Assembly (NCBI GenBank): GCA_947631705.1 | Contig: CANRMJ010000002.1 | Location: 21,403-85,402, forward strand | Source: an uncultured Clostridia bacterium | Lineage (GTDB): Bacteria; Bacillota; Clostridia; Oscillospirales; Acutalibacteraceae | Direction: 5' to 3' | Length of the DNA: 64,000 nucleotides | Shown: positions 49,664 to 58,986 of the stretch, piece after piece | Layout: each line of letters begins with the position of its first letter | Position numbering within the stretch: the first letter of the stretch is position 1 | Position numbers and translations under genes: made by a program | The notes under the pieces: generated by a model | What the model was told of the DNA's origin: nothing | What the model saw: only the letters and a program-made list of their open reading frames with translations | Databases searched by the model: none

Positions 49664-49907
49664 TTTTCTCTCATCCGGACTTTATGCAACGTGTGAGCCG
49701 AATCCAATAGCCTTAAATAAGCGGTTTTTTGCACATAATTCCGCTTTGCCCTGCCATATGGGAATGAACGATCTTATGCGCAAAAAGCTATTGCTTTTGA
49801 CTCTTTGTTGCTTTAACCGTCGGTATCGGGATTTCACCGATTCAACTGCCGAAAAGCAGCTCGCAGACTTTACTGCCGGTGGGGAATCTCACCCCGCCCT
49901 GAAAATA
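49664..49907 (-). promoter_or_regulatory. FMN (RFN) riboswitch
   Basis: Minus strand TTTTCAGGGCGGGGTGAGATTCCCCACCGGCAGTAAAGTCTGCGAGC...GAATCGGTGAAATCCCGATACCGACGGTTA...AAGTCCGGATGAGAGAAAATG. Confidence 0.93.
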
Positions 49908-50022
49908 TTTTGTAATGATATTATATGCGCCTTGCCCGCGTTTGTCAACAGTGATTTTCAGTATAACATATTACGAATTTAATATAAATGAAAATAATGC
50001 ACAAAATAAAAAGGGTGATTTT

Positions 50023-50694
50023 GTGGAATTTTTAAATATAGTAATTCTCGCAGTTGTGTCTTTCGCGGTGCTTTTTATACTTTCAAGAATAATGGGCTAT
50101 CGTGCAATTTCGGAGCTTTCGTTCTTTGATTATGTTGTTGCCATCACAATAGGCTCTATCGCCGCGGAAATGTCCACCAACATAGATATTGAATGGTGGA
50201 AGGGCATAACGGCAATGGTTATTTACGCCGCGCTTGATATACTTTTCTCCGTTTTGTCGCAAAAAAGCCAAAGAGCGCGTAAAATAATTTCGGGCACTCC
50301 CATTGTGCTCATATATAAAGGAAAGATAAATAAAAAGAATCTTAAAAAAGCAAGAATAGAGCTCAACGACCTTTTATCCGCGGCGCGCGTTTCAGGTTAT
50401 TTCAACATAGCCGATATAGATTACGCGATTATGGAAACATCGGGGCAAATAAGCTTTATGCCTGTGCCGGCGAAAAGACCGCTCAATCCAAAGGATTTTA
50501 ATTTTTCTCCCGAAAGAGAGGGGCTCACCGTTAACGTTATTATGGACGGAGTGATTATGCTTGATGATCTTCCTGACGCGGGAATAACGAAAAAAGAGCT
50601 TATCCGCCGTGTGCGCCAGCGCGGAAAAGACGTAAAAAATATTTTTTTGGGCATAATTGATTCAAATGGGGTATTGACATTATTTGATAAATAG
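50023..50694 (+). CDS. DUF421/YetF family membrane protein
   Basis: GTG start with AAGGGTG RBS; YRAISELSFFDYVVAITIGSIAAEMS pattern. Confidence 0.88.
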   Translation: MEFLNIVILAVVSFAVLFILSRIMGYRAISELSFFDYVVAITIGSIAAEMSTNIDIEWWKGITAMVIYAALDILFSVLSQKSQRARKIISGTPIVLIYKGKINKKNLKKARIELNDLLSAARVSGYFNIADIDYAIMETSGQISFMPVPAKRPLNPKDFNFSPEREGLTVNVIMDGVIMLDDLPDAGITKKELIRRVRQRGKDVKNIFLGIIDSNGVLTLFDK

Positions 50695-50702
50695 CATATA
50701 AT
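50674..50702 (+). promoter_or_regulatory. Promoter of the arsR/P-type ATPase operon
   Basis: TTGACA, 17-nt spacer, TATAAT. Confidence 0.85.
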
Positions 50703-50728
50703 CTCATATGAACAAATATTCATATGAG
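50703..50728. promoter_or_regulatory. Predicted ArsR/SmtB operator
   Basis: CTCATATGAA caaata TTCATATGAG, perfect 10-bp arms, directly downstream of the -10. Confidence 0.75.
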
Positions 50729-50739
50729 GGGATATACAT

Positions 50740-51024
50740 ATGATAGCAGAAGAATTAATATATGATTTATCCGATTTGTTTAAAATTTTTTCGGATTCAA
50801 CAAGGTTGAAAATACTTTGTTCGCTTTTTGAAAGCGAGCTGAATGTAACCGATATAACGGCTGCAACGGGAGTAAGTCAAACCGCTGTTTCCCATCAACT
50901 GAGTATTTTAAAGCAAAATCATCTTGTTAAATATCGGCGAGACGGAAAGCAGATGGTTTATTCGCTTTCGGACAGTCACGTTAAAACAATAATAAACTGC
51001 GGAATAGAGCATATAGAAGAATAG
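50740..51024 (+). CDS. ArsR/SmtB-family metalloregulator
   Basis: LFKIFSDSTRLKILCSLFESELNVTDITAATGVSQTAVSHQLSILKQNHLVKYRRDGKQMVYSLSD. Confidence 0.93.
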   Translation: MIAEELIYDLSDLFKIFSDSTRLKILCSLFESELNVTDITAATGVSQTAVSHQLSILKQNHLVKYRRDGKQMVYSLSDSHVKTIINCGIEHIEE

Positions 51025-51036
51025 TTTAAGGAGGAT

Positions 51037-52986
51037 ATGATGAAAGATAATCATAATCATGAGCATCACCACGATGATTGCTGCGGCTGCGGACACGAGC
51101 ACAGCGAAGAGGTGAACAAAAAGGAATTTTTATTTAAGGTTATATTCGGCGGAATAATGCTTATTGCGGGTTACATACTTGATGAATTCACCCCGCTGAA
51201 CACATTTTTGCCGTTGATATGCTTTGGAATTTCATATCTTGTTGTTGGCTTTAACATTATCAAAGAGGCTGTTGAGGGCGTTGTTCACGGCAACGTTTTC
51301 AACGAAAATCTGCTTATGGCGGTTGCGTCTGTAGGCGCGTTCGCAATCGGAGAATACACAGAGGGCTGCGCCGTGGTGCTGCTTTACACGATAGGCGAGT
51401 TCTTGCAGGATTTAGCGGTTGGCAAGAGCAAAAAGTCCATCACGGATATGCTTGAAATGAAACCTGAGCTTGTTACAGTTGTGAGAAACGGCAAAAGAAC
51501 GGAGGTCAAGCCGGAAGAGGTAAACGCCGGCGACGAATTTATTGTTGATCCGGGGCAGAAAATAGATCTTGACGGCGTGGTTGTGAGCGGCAGCGCGGAG
51601 GTTGATATGGCGGCGCTTACGGGAGAGAGCATACCCGTTTCCGTTTCGGCGGGCAGCGAGGTGCTTTCCGGCTCCGTCAGCATAGACGGAATGCTCACCG
51701 TCAGGGCAACAAAGCCCTACAGCGAATCAACCGTTTCAAAAATTCTTGAAATGCTTGAGAACGCAAACGACAAAAAGAGCAAGGCTGAAAAATTCATAAG
51801 CCGCTTTGCAAAGATATACACGCCGATAGTTTGCGCCATTGCGCTTTTGATAATAGTTGTGCCGCCGCTGTTTTTCAACGGCGATTGGGGCGAGTGGGCA
51901 TACAGAGGTCTTTCGGCGCTTGTTGTTTCCTGCCCATGCGCGATAGTTATTTCAATTCCGCTTGGCTTTTTCAGCGGGCTCGGCGCCTGCTCAAAGCAGG
52001 GAATTCTTATAAAGGGCAGCAATTATCTTGAAATGCTCGCAAGGTGCAATGTGGGTGTTTTTGATAAAACGGGCACCATCACAGGCGGAAAATTTGAATA
52101 TGTAAGCTGTGAATGTGTTCACTGCCATTGCAAAAACAAGCCGGAGCACAGAGAACTGATTGCGCTGATTGCCGCGTGCGAGCGCTATTCAACACATCCG
52201 ATTGCCAAATCCATTTCGCTTGCGTTCGGTCATTTCGCGGACAATATAGAGGTAACGGACGCGAAAAACTATGCCGGAATGGGTGTTTCGGCGGTTATAG
52301 GCGGAAAAACATATTACGCGGGAAACGAAAAAATGATGAAAAAGGCGGGCGTTGATTTTAAGGAAACAGAGATTATCGGAACAGCCGTTTATCTTTGCAG
52401 CGAGGATGAATTCCTTGGCGATATCGTTTTTGCGGACGTTATTAAAACAGACAGCAAAGAGGCAATTGCTGAAATGAAACGTCAGGGCATCAAGAAAACC
52501 GTTATGCTCACAGGAGACAGGGAGCCGATTGCGGGCGATATAGCAAGAAAAGCGGGAGTGGACGATTATTTTGCTAAGCTATTGCCTGCCGACAAGGTTG
52601 AAAAAGTGCGCGAGCTTAAAAAAGAAGACGGCGCCGCCGTGCTTTATACGGGCGACGGTATAAACGACGCGCCCGTGCTTGCCGAGGCCGATCTCGGAGT
52701 TGCGATGGGCGCCATAGGTTCAGACGCCGCGATAGAGGCGGCAGATGTTGTTATAATGGGCGACAGCCTTTCAAAAATCCCGCAAGGCAGAAAAATTGCG
52801 AAAAAAACCATGCATATAGTTAAAGAAAATATCGTTTTCAGCATCGGCGTTAAGGCTTTAATAATAATCGGCTGCGCCGTTGGAATTTTTGACGAAAACG
52901 CAATGTGGCTCGCCGTTTTCGGCGATGTGGGCGTTTGTCTTATAGCAATTGCAAATTCGCTCAGGGCAATGCGTTTCAAAAAATAG
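51037..52986 (+). CDS. Heavy-metal P1B-type ATPase (Zn/Cd-type)
   Basis: His/Cys-rich N-term; LTGESIPV, SCPCAIVISIPLGFFSGLG, DKTGTITGG, STHPIAKS, TGDGINDAPVLAEADLGVAMG. Confidence 0.94.
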   Translation: MMKDNHNHEHHHDDCCGCGHEHSEEVNKKEFLFKVIFGGIMLIAGYILDEFTPLNTFLPLICFGISYLVVGFNIIKEAVEGVVHGNVFNENLLMAVASVGAFAIGEYTEGCAVVLLYTIGEFLQDLAVGKSKKSITDMLEMKPELVTVVRNGKRTEVKPEEVNAGDEFIVDPGQKIDLDGVVVSGSAEVDMAALTGESIPVSVSAGSEVLSGSVSIDGMLTVRATKPYSESTVSKILEMLENANDKKSKAEKFISRFAKIYTPIVCAIALLIIVVPPLFFNGDWGEWAYRGLSALVVSCPCAIVISIPLGFFSGLGACSKQGILIKGSNYLEMLARCNVGVFDKTGTITGGKFEYVSCECVHCHCKNKPEHRELIALIAACERYSTHPIAKSISLAFGHFADNIEVTDAKNYAGMGVSAVIGGKTYYAGNEKMMKKAGVDFKETEIIGTAVYLCSEDEFLGDIVFADVIKTDSKEAIAEMKRQGIKKTVMLTGDREPIAGDIARKAGVDDYFAKLLPADKVEKVRELKKEDGAAVLYTGDGINDAPVLAEADLGVAMGAIGSDAAIEAADVVIMGDSLSKIPQGRKIAKKTMHIVKENIVFSIGVKALIIIGCAVGIFDENAMWLAVFGDVGVCLIAIANSLRAMRFKK

Positions 52987-52990
52987 ATAT

Positions 52991-53015
52991 CGGGCGGCTC
53001 GCAAAGAGCCGCCCG
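52991..53015. terminator. Bidirectional terminator
   Basis: CGGGCGGCTC gcaaa GAGCCGCCCG TTTGCTT. Confidence 0.8.
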
Positions 53016-53045
53016 TTTGCTTAATTACTTAATTATTATTGCCGT

Positions 53046-54071
53046 TTATATAACGATTGAAATAACATATCCGGCATAGCCCAGAAGGAGCGCAACACCC
53101 TGCCAACGTCTGAATCTTTTGGTTATAATGGTTGGAATTATCGCTATTGCCGCCGCCGCAAGGCAAACGATCATATCTGTGTAAACGCTTGCAACGGAAA
53201 CGGCAAGGCTGCCCATTCCCTTGCCCGCCGAAACAATGGAGCAGATCGGCAGAATCAGCGTTAAGTCTATTATGTTTGCCCCCAAAATGTTGCCTATAGA
53301 GAGCGAGCCCGCCTTTTTGCGTATCGCCGTAACGGTTGTAACAAGCTCCGGCAGCGAGGTGCCAATTGCTATTGCTATAACGCTTATTATTCTCTGCGGA
53401 ATATTCAGGCTCTCCGCAATCTGCGTGCCGTATTTAACAAGAAGCTGTGCGCCCAAAACGATTCCCGCCGCTCCGGCTATGAAAAAAACAATGCTTTTCA
53501 GTATTCCGTCCTGCGGTTCGCTTTCTTCATCATCAGCGCTTTCCTCATGGTTCGGAAGCCGCTGCGAACTGTTTTTAATGGAAATAAAGTTTTCAATAAA
53601 GAATATGATAAATATTATCGCCAAAGCCGCTATACCGATAACGGACAGGCTGTAATAGTTATTGCTTTCACCCTCAAAAACAAGATTGCGGCGCTCCGTG
53701 AAAATACAGCCGAGTATAAGAGCGGCAGGCGCGGCAAGCAGCATCAGCGCCTTCGGAGTGAATTTTTTTCTTTCCACCGCTGTTGGTATGCACACAATGC
53801 ACAGCCCCATTATAAGCGCTGTGTTCGCCGTAACGGAGCCTATCGCGTTTCCCGCCGCCATATCAACATTTCCGCGTGCCGTTGCGGTTATGCTCACTAT
53901 TATCTCAGGCAACGTTGTCGCAAGCGAAACGATTGTTGCCCCGATAACAAATTCGGGCATTCCCAAAAGCTGCGCTATGCGGCGCGCGGAATCAACAAAC
54001 CAGTCGCCGCCCTTGATAATCAGAATCAGTCCCACAATGAATAATCCGTACATTAAAATAGTTTCTTTCAT
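53046..54071 (-). CDS. Calcium/sodium antiporter (CaCA family)
   Basis: Two alpha repeats: GATIVSLATTLPEIIVSITATARGNVDMAAGNAIGSVTAN; IAIGTSLPELVTTVTAIRKKAGSLSIGNILGANIIDL. Confidence 0.93.
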   Translation of the reverse strand: MKETILMYGLFIVGLILIIKGGDWFVDSARRIAQLLGMPEFVIGATIVSLATTLPEIIVSITATARGNVDMAAGNAIGSVTANTALIMGLCIVCIPTAVERKKFTPKALMLLAAPAALILGCIFTERRNLVFEGESNNYYSLSVIGIAALAIIFIIFFIENFISIKNSSQRLPNHEESADDEESEPQDGILKSIVFFIAGAAGIVLGAQLLVKYGTQIAESLNIPQRIISVIAIAIGTSLPELVTTVTAIRKKAGSLSIGNILGANIIDLTLILPICSIVSAGKGMGSLAVSVASVYTDMIVCLAAAAIAIIPTIITKRFRRWQGVALLLGYAGYVISIVI

Positions 54072-54207
54072 ATTAAACCGCCTTTACCGCCTTTATAATT
54101 TATATTTTTTACGCCGCCGCGGCAAGCTTTTTATTATAAAGCAGGTTGCCAAAACTGCGCCGTTATGGTAAAATTATCTTAAATACTAACAGAAAAGATG
54201 TGTTTAT

Positions 54208-55419
54208 GTGAATTCCAAAACAAAAAATCTGCTTGAAATTATAATTCCCGTTGCGCTTGCCGTTGTTGTGCTCATAGGTTTTGCGATCAGCGGCTATGTA
54301 ACAAAAAATTTAGACAGCGAAAAGCCTACCGCCCAAACGACGGAAAGCGCCGAATCAACAACCGGCGAATCCGTTAACGAAACAATACAGTCTAAGGTTT
54401 CTCTTGTTGCGGTGGGAGATAATCTGATTCATAACACTCTGATTGCGGCAGGTCAGAAGGATGACGGCGCGGAGGATTACAGTTCATTTTATGAAAATAT
54501 AAAGCAGGATATTTCTGCAGCTGATATCGCAATTATCAATCAGGAAACAATTCTCGGCGGAGAAGAGTTTGAATATACGGGCTATCCCACCTTCAACACG
54601 CCGTGGGCGGTGGGCACCGCGGCAATAGACGCCGGATTTGATATTTTCACCTGCGCAACCAATCATTCCCTTGACAAGGGCTTTAAGGGAATTCAGCAGG
54701 AATGTCTGTTTTTTGACAATCATAAGGAAGTAGTCCACGTTGGCACGAACGACAGTAAAGAGGACTACGACAATATTATATACTATCAAAAGAATAATAT
54801 CAACTTCGCATTGTTAAATTATACCTATGGCACCAACGGCATTCCCATTCCCGAGGACAAGCCGTGGTGCGTTAATATGATGGATAAAGATAAAATCACC
54901 GCCGATGTTAAAGAGGCGCGCGCAAACGCCGATGTTGTTATCGTTTTTCCGCATTGGGGCACGGAAAACAGCTCAACCGTTTCAAGCTATCAGCAGGATT
55001 TTGTAAAGCTCTTCTCAGAGCTCGGAGTGGATATAGTTATCGGCTGCCATCCCCATGTTTTGCAGCCTGTTGAATGGTATGAAAATCAAGCAACGGGCAA
55101 GAAAATGCTTGTTTATTACTCACTCGGCAATTTCATTTCGCATCAAACAAGCATTGATCAGCTCTGCGGCGGAATGGCAAAAATAGAGATAGAAAAGAAC
55201 AAAGACGGCATTAACATAACCTCCGCGTCGCTCGTTCCCGTTGTTTGCTGGTACACGGAAAAGGGAAACGGCAAATTCGATTTTTCGGTTTATAAGCTTT
55301 CGGATTACACAGAAGATCTCGCGTCCTCGCACAAGCAAAAAGGGAAGGGCGCAACACCCGAATATTTCACAAACCACGCCAAAGAAATAATTTCGGAAGA
55401 ATTCCTTGAAATATCTTAA
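54208..55419 (+). CDS. CapA family protein (PGA_cap)
   Basis: Membrane anchor; VSLVAVGDNLIHNTLI, FTCATNHSLDKGFKG, HWGTENSS, VIGCHPHVLQPVEWY, YSLGNFIS. Confidence 0.92.
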   Translation: MNSKTKNLLEIIIPVALAVVVLIGFAISGYVTKNLDSEKPTAQTTESAESTTGESVNETIQSKVSLVAVGDNLIHNTLIAAGQKDDGAEDYSSFYENIKQDISAADIAIINQETILGGEEFEYTGYPTFNTPWAVGTAAIDAGFDIFTCATNHSLDKGFKGIQQECLFFDNHKEVVHVGTNDSKEDYDNIIYYQKNNINFALLNYTYGTNGIPIPEDKPWCVNMMDKDKITADVKEARANADVVIVFPHWGTENSSTVSSYQQDFVKLFSELGVDIVIGCHPHVLQPVEWYENQATGKKMLVYYSLGNFISHQTSIDQLCGGMAKIEIEKNKDGINITSASLVPVVCWYTEKGNGKFDFSVYKLSDYTEDLASSHKQKGKGATPEYFTNHAKEIISEEFLEIS

Positions 55420-55486
55420 AAATGCACAAATTTTTTCAACCGCGTGCGCGGTAAACACGCATTTTGTATAAAAATCGAAAAAATCA

Positions 55487-55516
55487 TTGACATTCCGTGT
55501 AAAGTGTTTATATAAT
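55487..55516 (+). promoter_or_regulatory. Promoter of glnA
   Basis: TTGACA, 18-nt spacer, TATAAT. Confidence 0.7.
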
Positions 55517-55534
55517 GATGATGTGATAAGAACA

Positions 55535-55576
55535 AAGGCGTTCCGATTGGCTCGGAGCGCCTTATTTAGTTTTTTA
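55535..55576 (+). promoter_or_regulatory. Terminator-like hairpin in the glnA leader
   Basis: AAGGCGTTCCGA ttggc TCGGAGCGCCTT atttag TTTTTTA between promoter and start codon. Confidence 0.6.
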
Positions 55577-55599
55577 TTAAAATTTTGGAGGAAAGTTTT

Positions 55600-56940
55600 A
55601 TGAGCAGATTCACAAAAGAAGAAATACTTAAAGACGCGATTGATAAAAATGTTGAATTTGTAAGGCTTCAGTTCACAGACGTTTTCGGCCTTATGAAAAA
55701 CGTTGCCATCACCGTGTCCCAACTTGAAAAGGCGCTTGACAACGAATGTATGTTTGACGGCTCGTCGATAGACGGCTTTGTTCGTATAGACGAATCGGAT
55801 ATGTATCTTCACCCCGATCTTGATTCATGGGCAATTTTCCCCTGGAGAACCTTCGGCGGCAAAACAACCGCGCGCCTTATCTGCTCCGTTTATATGGCGG
55901 ATAACAAAACGCCGTTTATGGGCGATCCGAAAAATATTCTTAAAAAGGTTATCGAACAGGCAAAGGAGATGGGTTACGGCTTCAATGTTGGGCCGGAGCT
56001 TGAATTCTTTCTTTTCAAAAAAGATGAAAACGGCAATCCCACAACAGAGATGACGGACCGCGGAGGTTATTTTGACCTCAACCCCATAGACGCCGGCGAA
56101 AACTGCCGCCGCGATATCTGCCTTGCTCTTGAGCAGATGGATTTTGAAATTGAGGCTTCTCACCACGAGGTTGCGGAATCGCAGCATGAAATTGATTTCA
56201 GATTCGGCGATGTTATGACAACGGCAGACAGAGTTATGACATTTAAGCACGTTGTTAAAACATATGCCGCAAAGCACGGTCTTCACGCAACATTTATGCC
56301 AAAGCCCGTACACGGGATCAACGGTTCGGGTATGCACACGAATATGAGCCTTTACAATCTTTCAGACGGCTCAAACGCGTTTGACGATCCCTCAGATGAG
56401 CTCGGTCTTTCCGAAACAGCATATTCGTTTATAGCGGGAATTATGAAACACATTAAAGGCATAGCGGCGTTTTCAAATCCCACGGTTAACTCATATAAAA
56501 GGCTTGTTCCGGGTTATGAGGCTCCCTGCTATCTTGTGTGGTCCGCCTCAAACCGTTCCTGCCTTGTCCGTATTCCTGCCGCAAGGGGCAAGGGAACGCG
56601 TGTTGAGCTGCGCTGTCCCGATCCCACCTGCAACCCATATCTTGAAATGGCTCTTTGCCTTGCAGCGGGACTTGACGGAATAAAGAACGGTATAGAAGTT
56701 CCCGCCCCCGTTGATTACAACGTTTTCGGTCTTTCAAACGAACAGCTTAAGGAGGCGGGTATTGAATGTCTGCCGAGCAGCCTTATAGAGGCGGTTGAAG
56801 CGGCTGAGGCCGATCCGTTTATCAAAGAAACGCTCGGCGATCATATCTTCAACGCATATATCGAAGGCAAAAAGAACGAGTGGGATGAATACCGCACACA
56901 GGTTTCTCAGTGGGAAATCAACAGATATCTTAAAAAATAG
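55600..56940 (+). CDS. glnA: Type I glutamine synthetase
   Basis: [57 protein letters not shown]. Confidence 0.97.
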   Translation: MSRFTKEEILKDAIDKNVEFVRLQFTDVFGLMKNVAITVSQLEKALDNECMFDGSSIDGFVRIDESDMYLHPDLDSWAIFPWRTFGGKTTARLICSVYMADNKTPFMGDPKNILKKVIEQAKEMGYGFNVGPELEFFLFKKDENGNPTTEMTDRGGYFDLNPIDAGENCRRDICLALEQMDFEIEASHHEVAESQHEIDFRFGDVMTTADRVMTFKHVVKTYAAKHGLHATFMPKPVHGINGSGMHTNMSLYNLSDGSNAFDDPSDELGLSETAYSFIAGIMKHIKGIAAFSNPTVNSYKRLVPGYEAPCYLVWSASNRSCLVRIPAARGKGTRVELRCPDPTCNPYLEMALCLAAGLDGIKNGIEVPAPVDYNVFGLSNEQLKEAGIECLPSSLIEAVEAAEADPFIKETLGDHIFNAYIEGKKNEWDEYRTQVSQWEINRYLKK

Positions 56941-57011
56941 CCCTCTCTTATGGCATTTTATATGCCGTTCAGACCGGCGCGAATTTATTTGTGCCGGTCA
57001 CAAAAATGCAC

Positions 57012-57060
57012 AAAGGCGTGTGTTTTGCAGAGCTTCACCTGCATAATGCGCGCCTTTTTT
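57012..57060 (+). terminator. Terminator-like hairpin between glnA and amt
   Basis: AAAGGCG...CGCCTTT with inner TGCAG/CTGCA stem, followed by TTTCTTTT. Confidence 0.6.
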
Positions 57061-57128
57061 CTTTTATTCCTATGCGGCTTAGGGGGATAAAAGATATATT
57101 ATCAACAACAAATTATTAGGAGGAAAAG

Positions 57129-58886
57129 ATGATGGAAAGTATTTTGGAAGCCGTGCAGGGTGAAGTGTACGGCGTGTGGTTTTTGATAGGCGCAATTCTC
57201 GTGTTCTTTATGCAGTGCGGTTTCGCTATGGTTGAAACGGGATTCACACGCGCAAAAAACGCGGGCAACATAATTATGAAAAACCTTATGGATTTCTGCA
57301 TAGGCACCGTTATGTTTATTCTTATAGGATATTCCCTTATGTGCGGAGAAGATTATATAGCGGGCGTTATCGGACTTCCGAATCTCGGCATTTTCACACA
57401 TTACGACAGCTTTAACTGGTCAAACTTCGTGTTTAACCTTGTGTTCTGCGCAACCTCCGCCACTATTGTATCCGGCGCAATGGCAGAGCGAACAAAATTT
57501 TCGGCGTATTGCGTTTATTCCGCTGTTATTTCGGCAGTAGTTTATCCGATTGAAGCGGGCTGGATATGGAATGCGGACGGAAACGGCTGGCTGCAAAAGC
57601 TCGGATTCCACGATTACGCGGGCTCCTGCGCAATTCATATGGTTGGCGGCATTGCCGCTCTGATCGGCGCCATTATGCTTGGGCCCCGTATCGGAAAGTA
57701 TAAAATCAACAGCAAAACCGGCAAGAAAAAAGCAATGGCAATACCCGGTCACAGCTTAACCCTCGGCGCTCTCGGCGTGTTCATTCTCTGGTTCGCGTGG
57801 TATGGTTTCAACGGCGCCGCCGCAACCGATATGTCAACGCTTGCGTCTGTTTTGCTCACAACCACGGTTGCACCCGCTGTTGCAACGTGCACAACGATGA
57901 TATTCACATGGATAAAAGACGGCAAACCCGATGTTTCAATGTCGCTCAACGCCTCGCTTGCGGGTCTTGTTGCCATAACGGCTCCCTGCGATGTTACCGA
58001 CACGTTGGGCGCTGCGATCATAGGCGTTGTTTCGGGATTCCTTGTAGTAATCGTTGTTGAACTGCTTGATAAGAAACTGCATATAGACGATCCCGTAGGC
58101 GCGGTTGCCGTTCATATGGCAAACGGCATTTGGGGCACTGTTGCGGTTGGTCTGTTTGCAACCGAAAAGGCTCCCGGATTCGCTGTTGCGGGAATGAAAA
58201 GCGAAGGCCTTTTCTACGGCGGCGGCTTTGCTCAGCTCGGAACGCAGCTTATTGGCTTTGCGGCAGTTGCGTCATGGGCAGCAGTTACAATGACAATCGC
58301 GTTTTTCGTTATCAACAAAACTATCGGTCTTCGCGTTAAAAGGGAAGATGAAATCAGGGGTCTTGACGCCACGGAGCACAATCTTCCGTCCGCTTATGCG
58401 GATTTTATGCCCACAATTTCGGCGGCGGACGTATCTGCCGTTCCCGCCGCAATGCCCAAGGTTTCTGTTGAAAAGGCAGTTCCCGTTGAAAGCTACACAG
58501 CCGATACGAACGGCAAGCTGACGAATGTTGTTATGGTGTTTAATCCCTCTAAATTTGAAGATGTAAAGCAGGCAATGAACGCCATCGGAGTAACGGGAAT
58601 GACCGTTACAAACGTTATGGGCTGCGGAGTTCAGAAAGGCCATATAAGAAGATACCGCGGCGTTGAGATAGAGGAAATGAATCTCAACCCCAAAATGAAG
58701 CTTGAAATGGCAATCTCCAAAGTGCCTGTTGCCACGGTTGTTGACGCCGCAAGAAAAGCGCTTTACACAGGCAATATTGGCGACGGAAAGATTTTCCTGT
58801 TTGATATAGAGGATGTTGTTAAGGTCCGCACGGGAGAGCGCGGTAGCGACGCTCTTCAAGGCGAGGAGGATCTTGCAAACGATTAA
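57129..58886 (+). CDS. Ammonium transporter Amt with C-terminal fused P-II (GlnB/GlnK) domain
   Basis: Amt signature (MQCGFAMVETGFTRAKNAGNIIMKNLMDFC; HMVGGIAALIGA) then FEDVKQAMNAIGVTGMTVTNVMGCGVQKGHIRRYRGVEIEE...GKIFLFDIEDVVKVRTGERGSDAL. Confidence 0.95.
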   Translation: MMESILEAVQGEVYGVWFLIGAILVFFMQCGFAMVETGFTRAKNAGNIIMKNLMDFCIGTVMFILIGYSLMCGEDYIAGVIGLPNLGIFTHYDSFNWSNFVFNLVFCATSATIVSGAMAERTKFSAYCVYSAVISAVVYPIEAGWIWNADGNGWLQKLGFHDYAGSCAIHMVGGIAALIGAIMLGPRIGKYKINSKTGKKKAMAIPGHSLTLGALGVFILWFAWYGFNGAAATDMSTLASVLLTTTVAPAVATCTTMIFTWIKDGKPDVSMSLNASLAGLVAITAPCDVTDTLGAAIIGVVSGFLVVIVVELLDKKLHIDDPVGAVAVHMANGIWGTVAVGLFATEKAPGFAVAGMKSEGLFYGGGFAQLGTQLIGFAAVASWAAVTMTIAFFVINKTIGLRVKREDEIRGLDATEHNLPSAYADFMPTISAADVSAVPAAMPKVSVEKAVPVESYTADTNGKLTNVVMVFNPSKFEDVKQAMNAIGVTGMTVTNVMGCGVQKGHIRRYRGVEIEEMNLNPKMKLEMAISKVPVATVVDAARKALYTGNIGDGKIFLFDIEDVVKVRTGERGSDALQGEEDLAND

Positions 58887-58914
58887 TAAACAAAGGGCAG
58901 CCGCAAAAATATTA

Positions 58915-58942
58915 ACCGCCTGAAGAATTTCAGGCGGTTTTT
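58915..58942. terminator. Bidirectional terminator
   Basis: ACCGCCTGAA gaat TTCAGGCGGT TTTTG. Confidence 0.85.
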
Positions 58943-58986
58943 GACGCAACAAAATAATTTGGTAGGAACAGGCGCAAGCTTTATGT

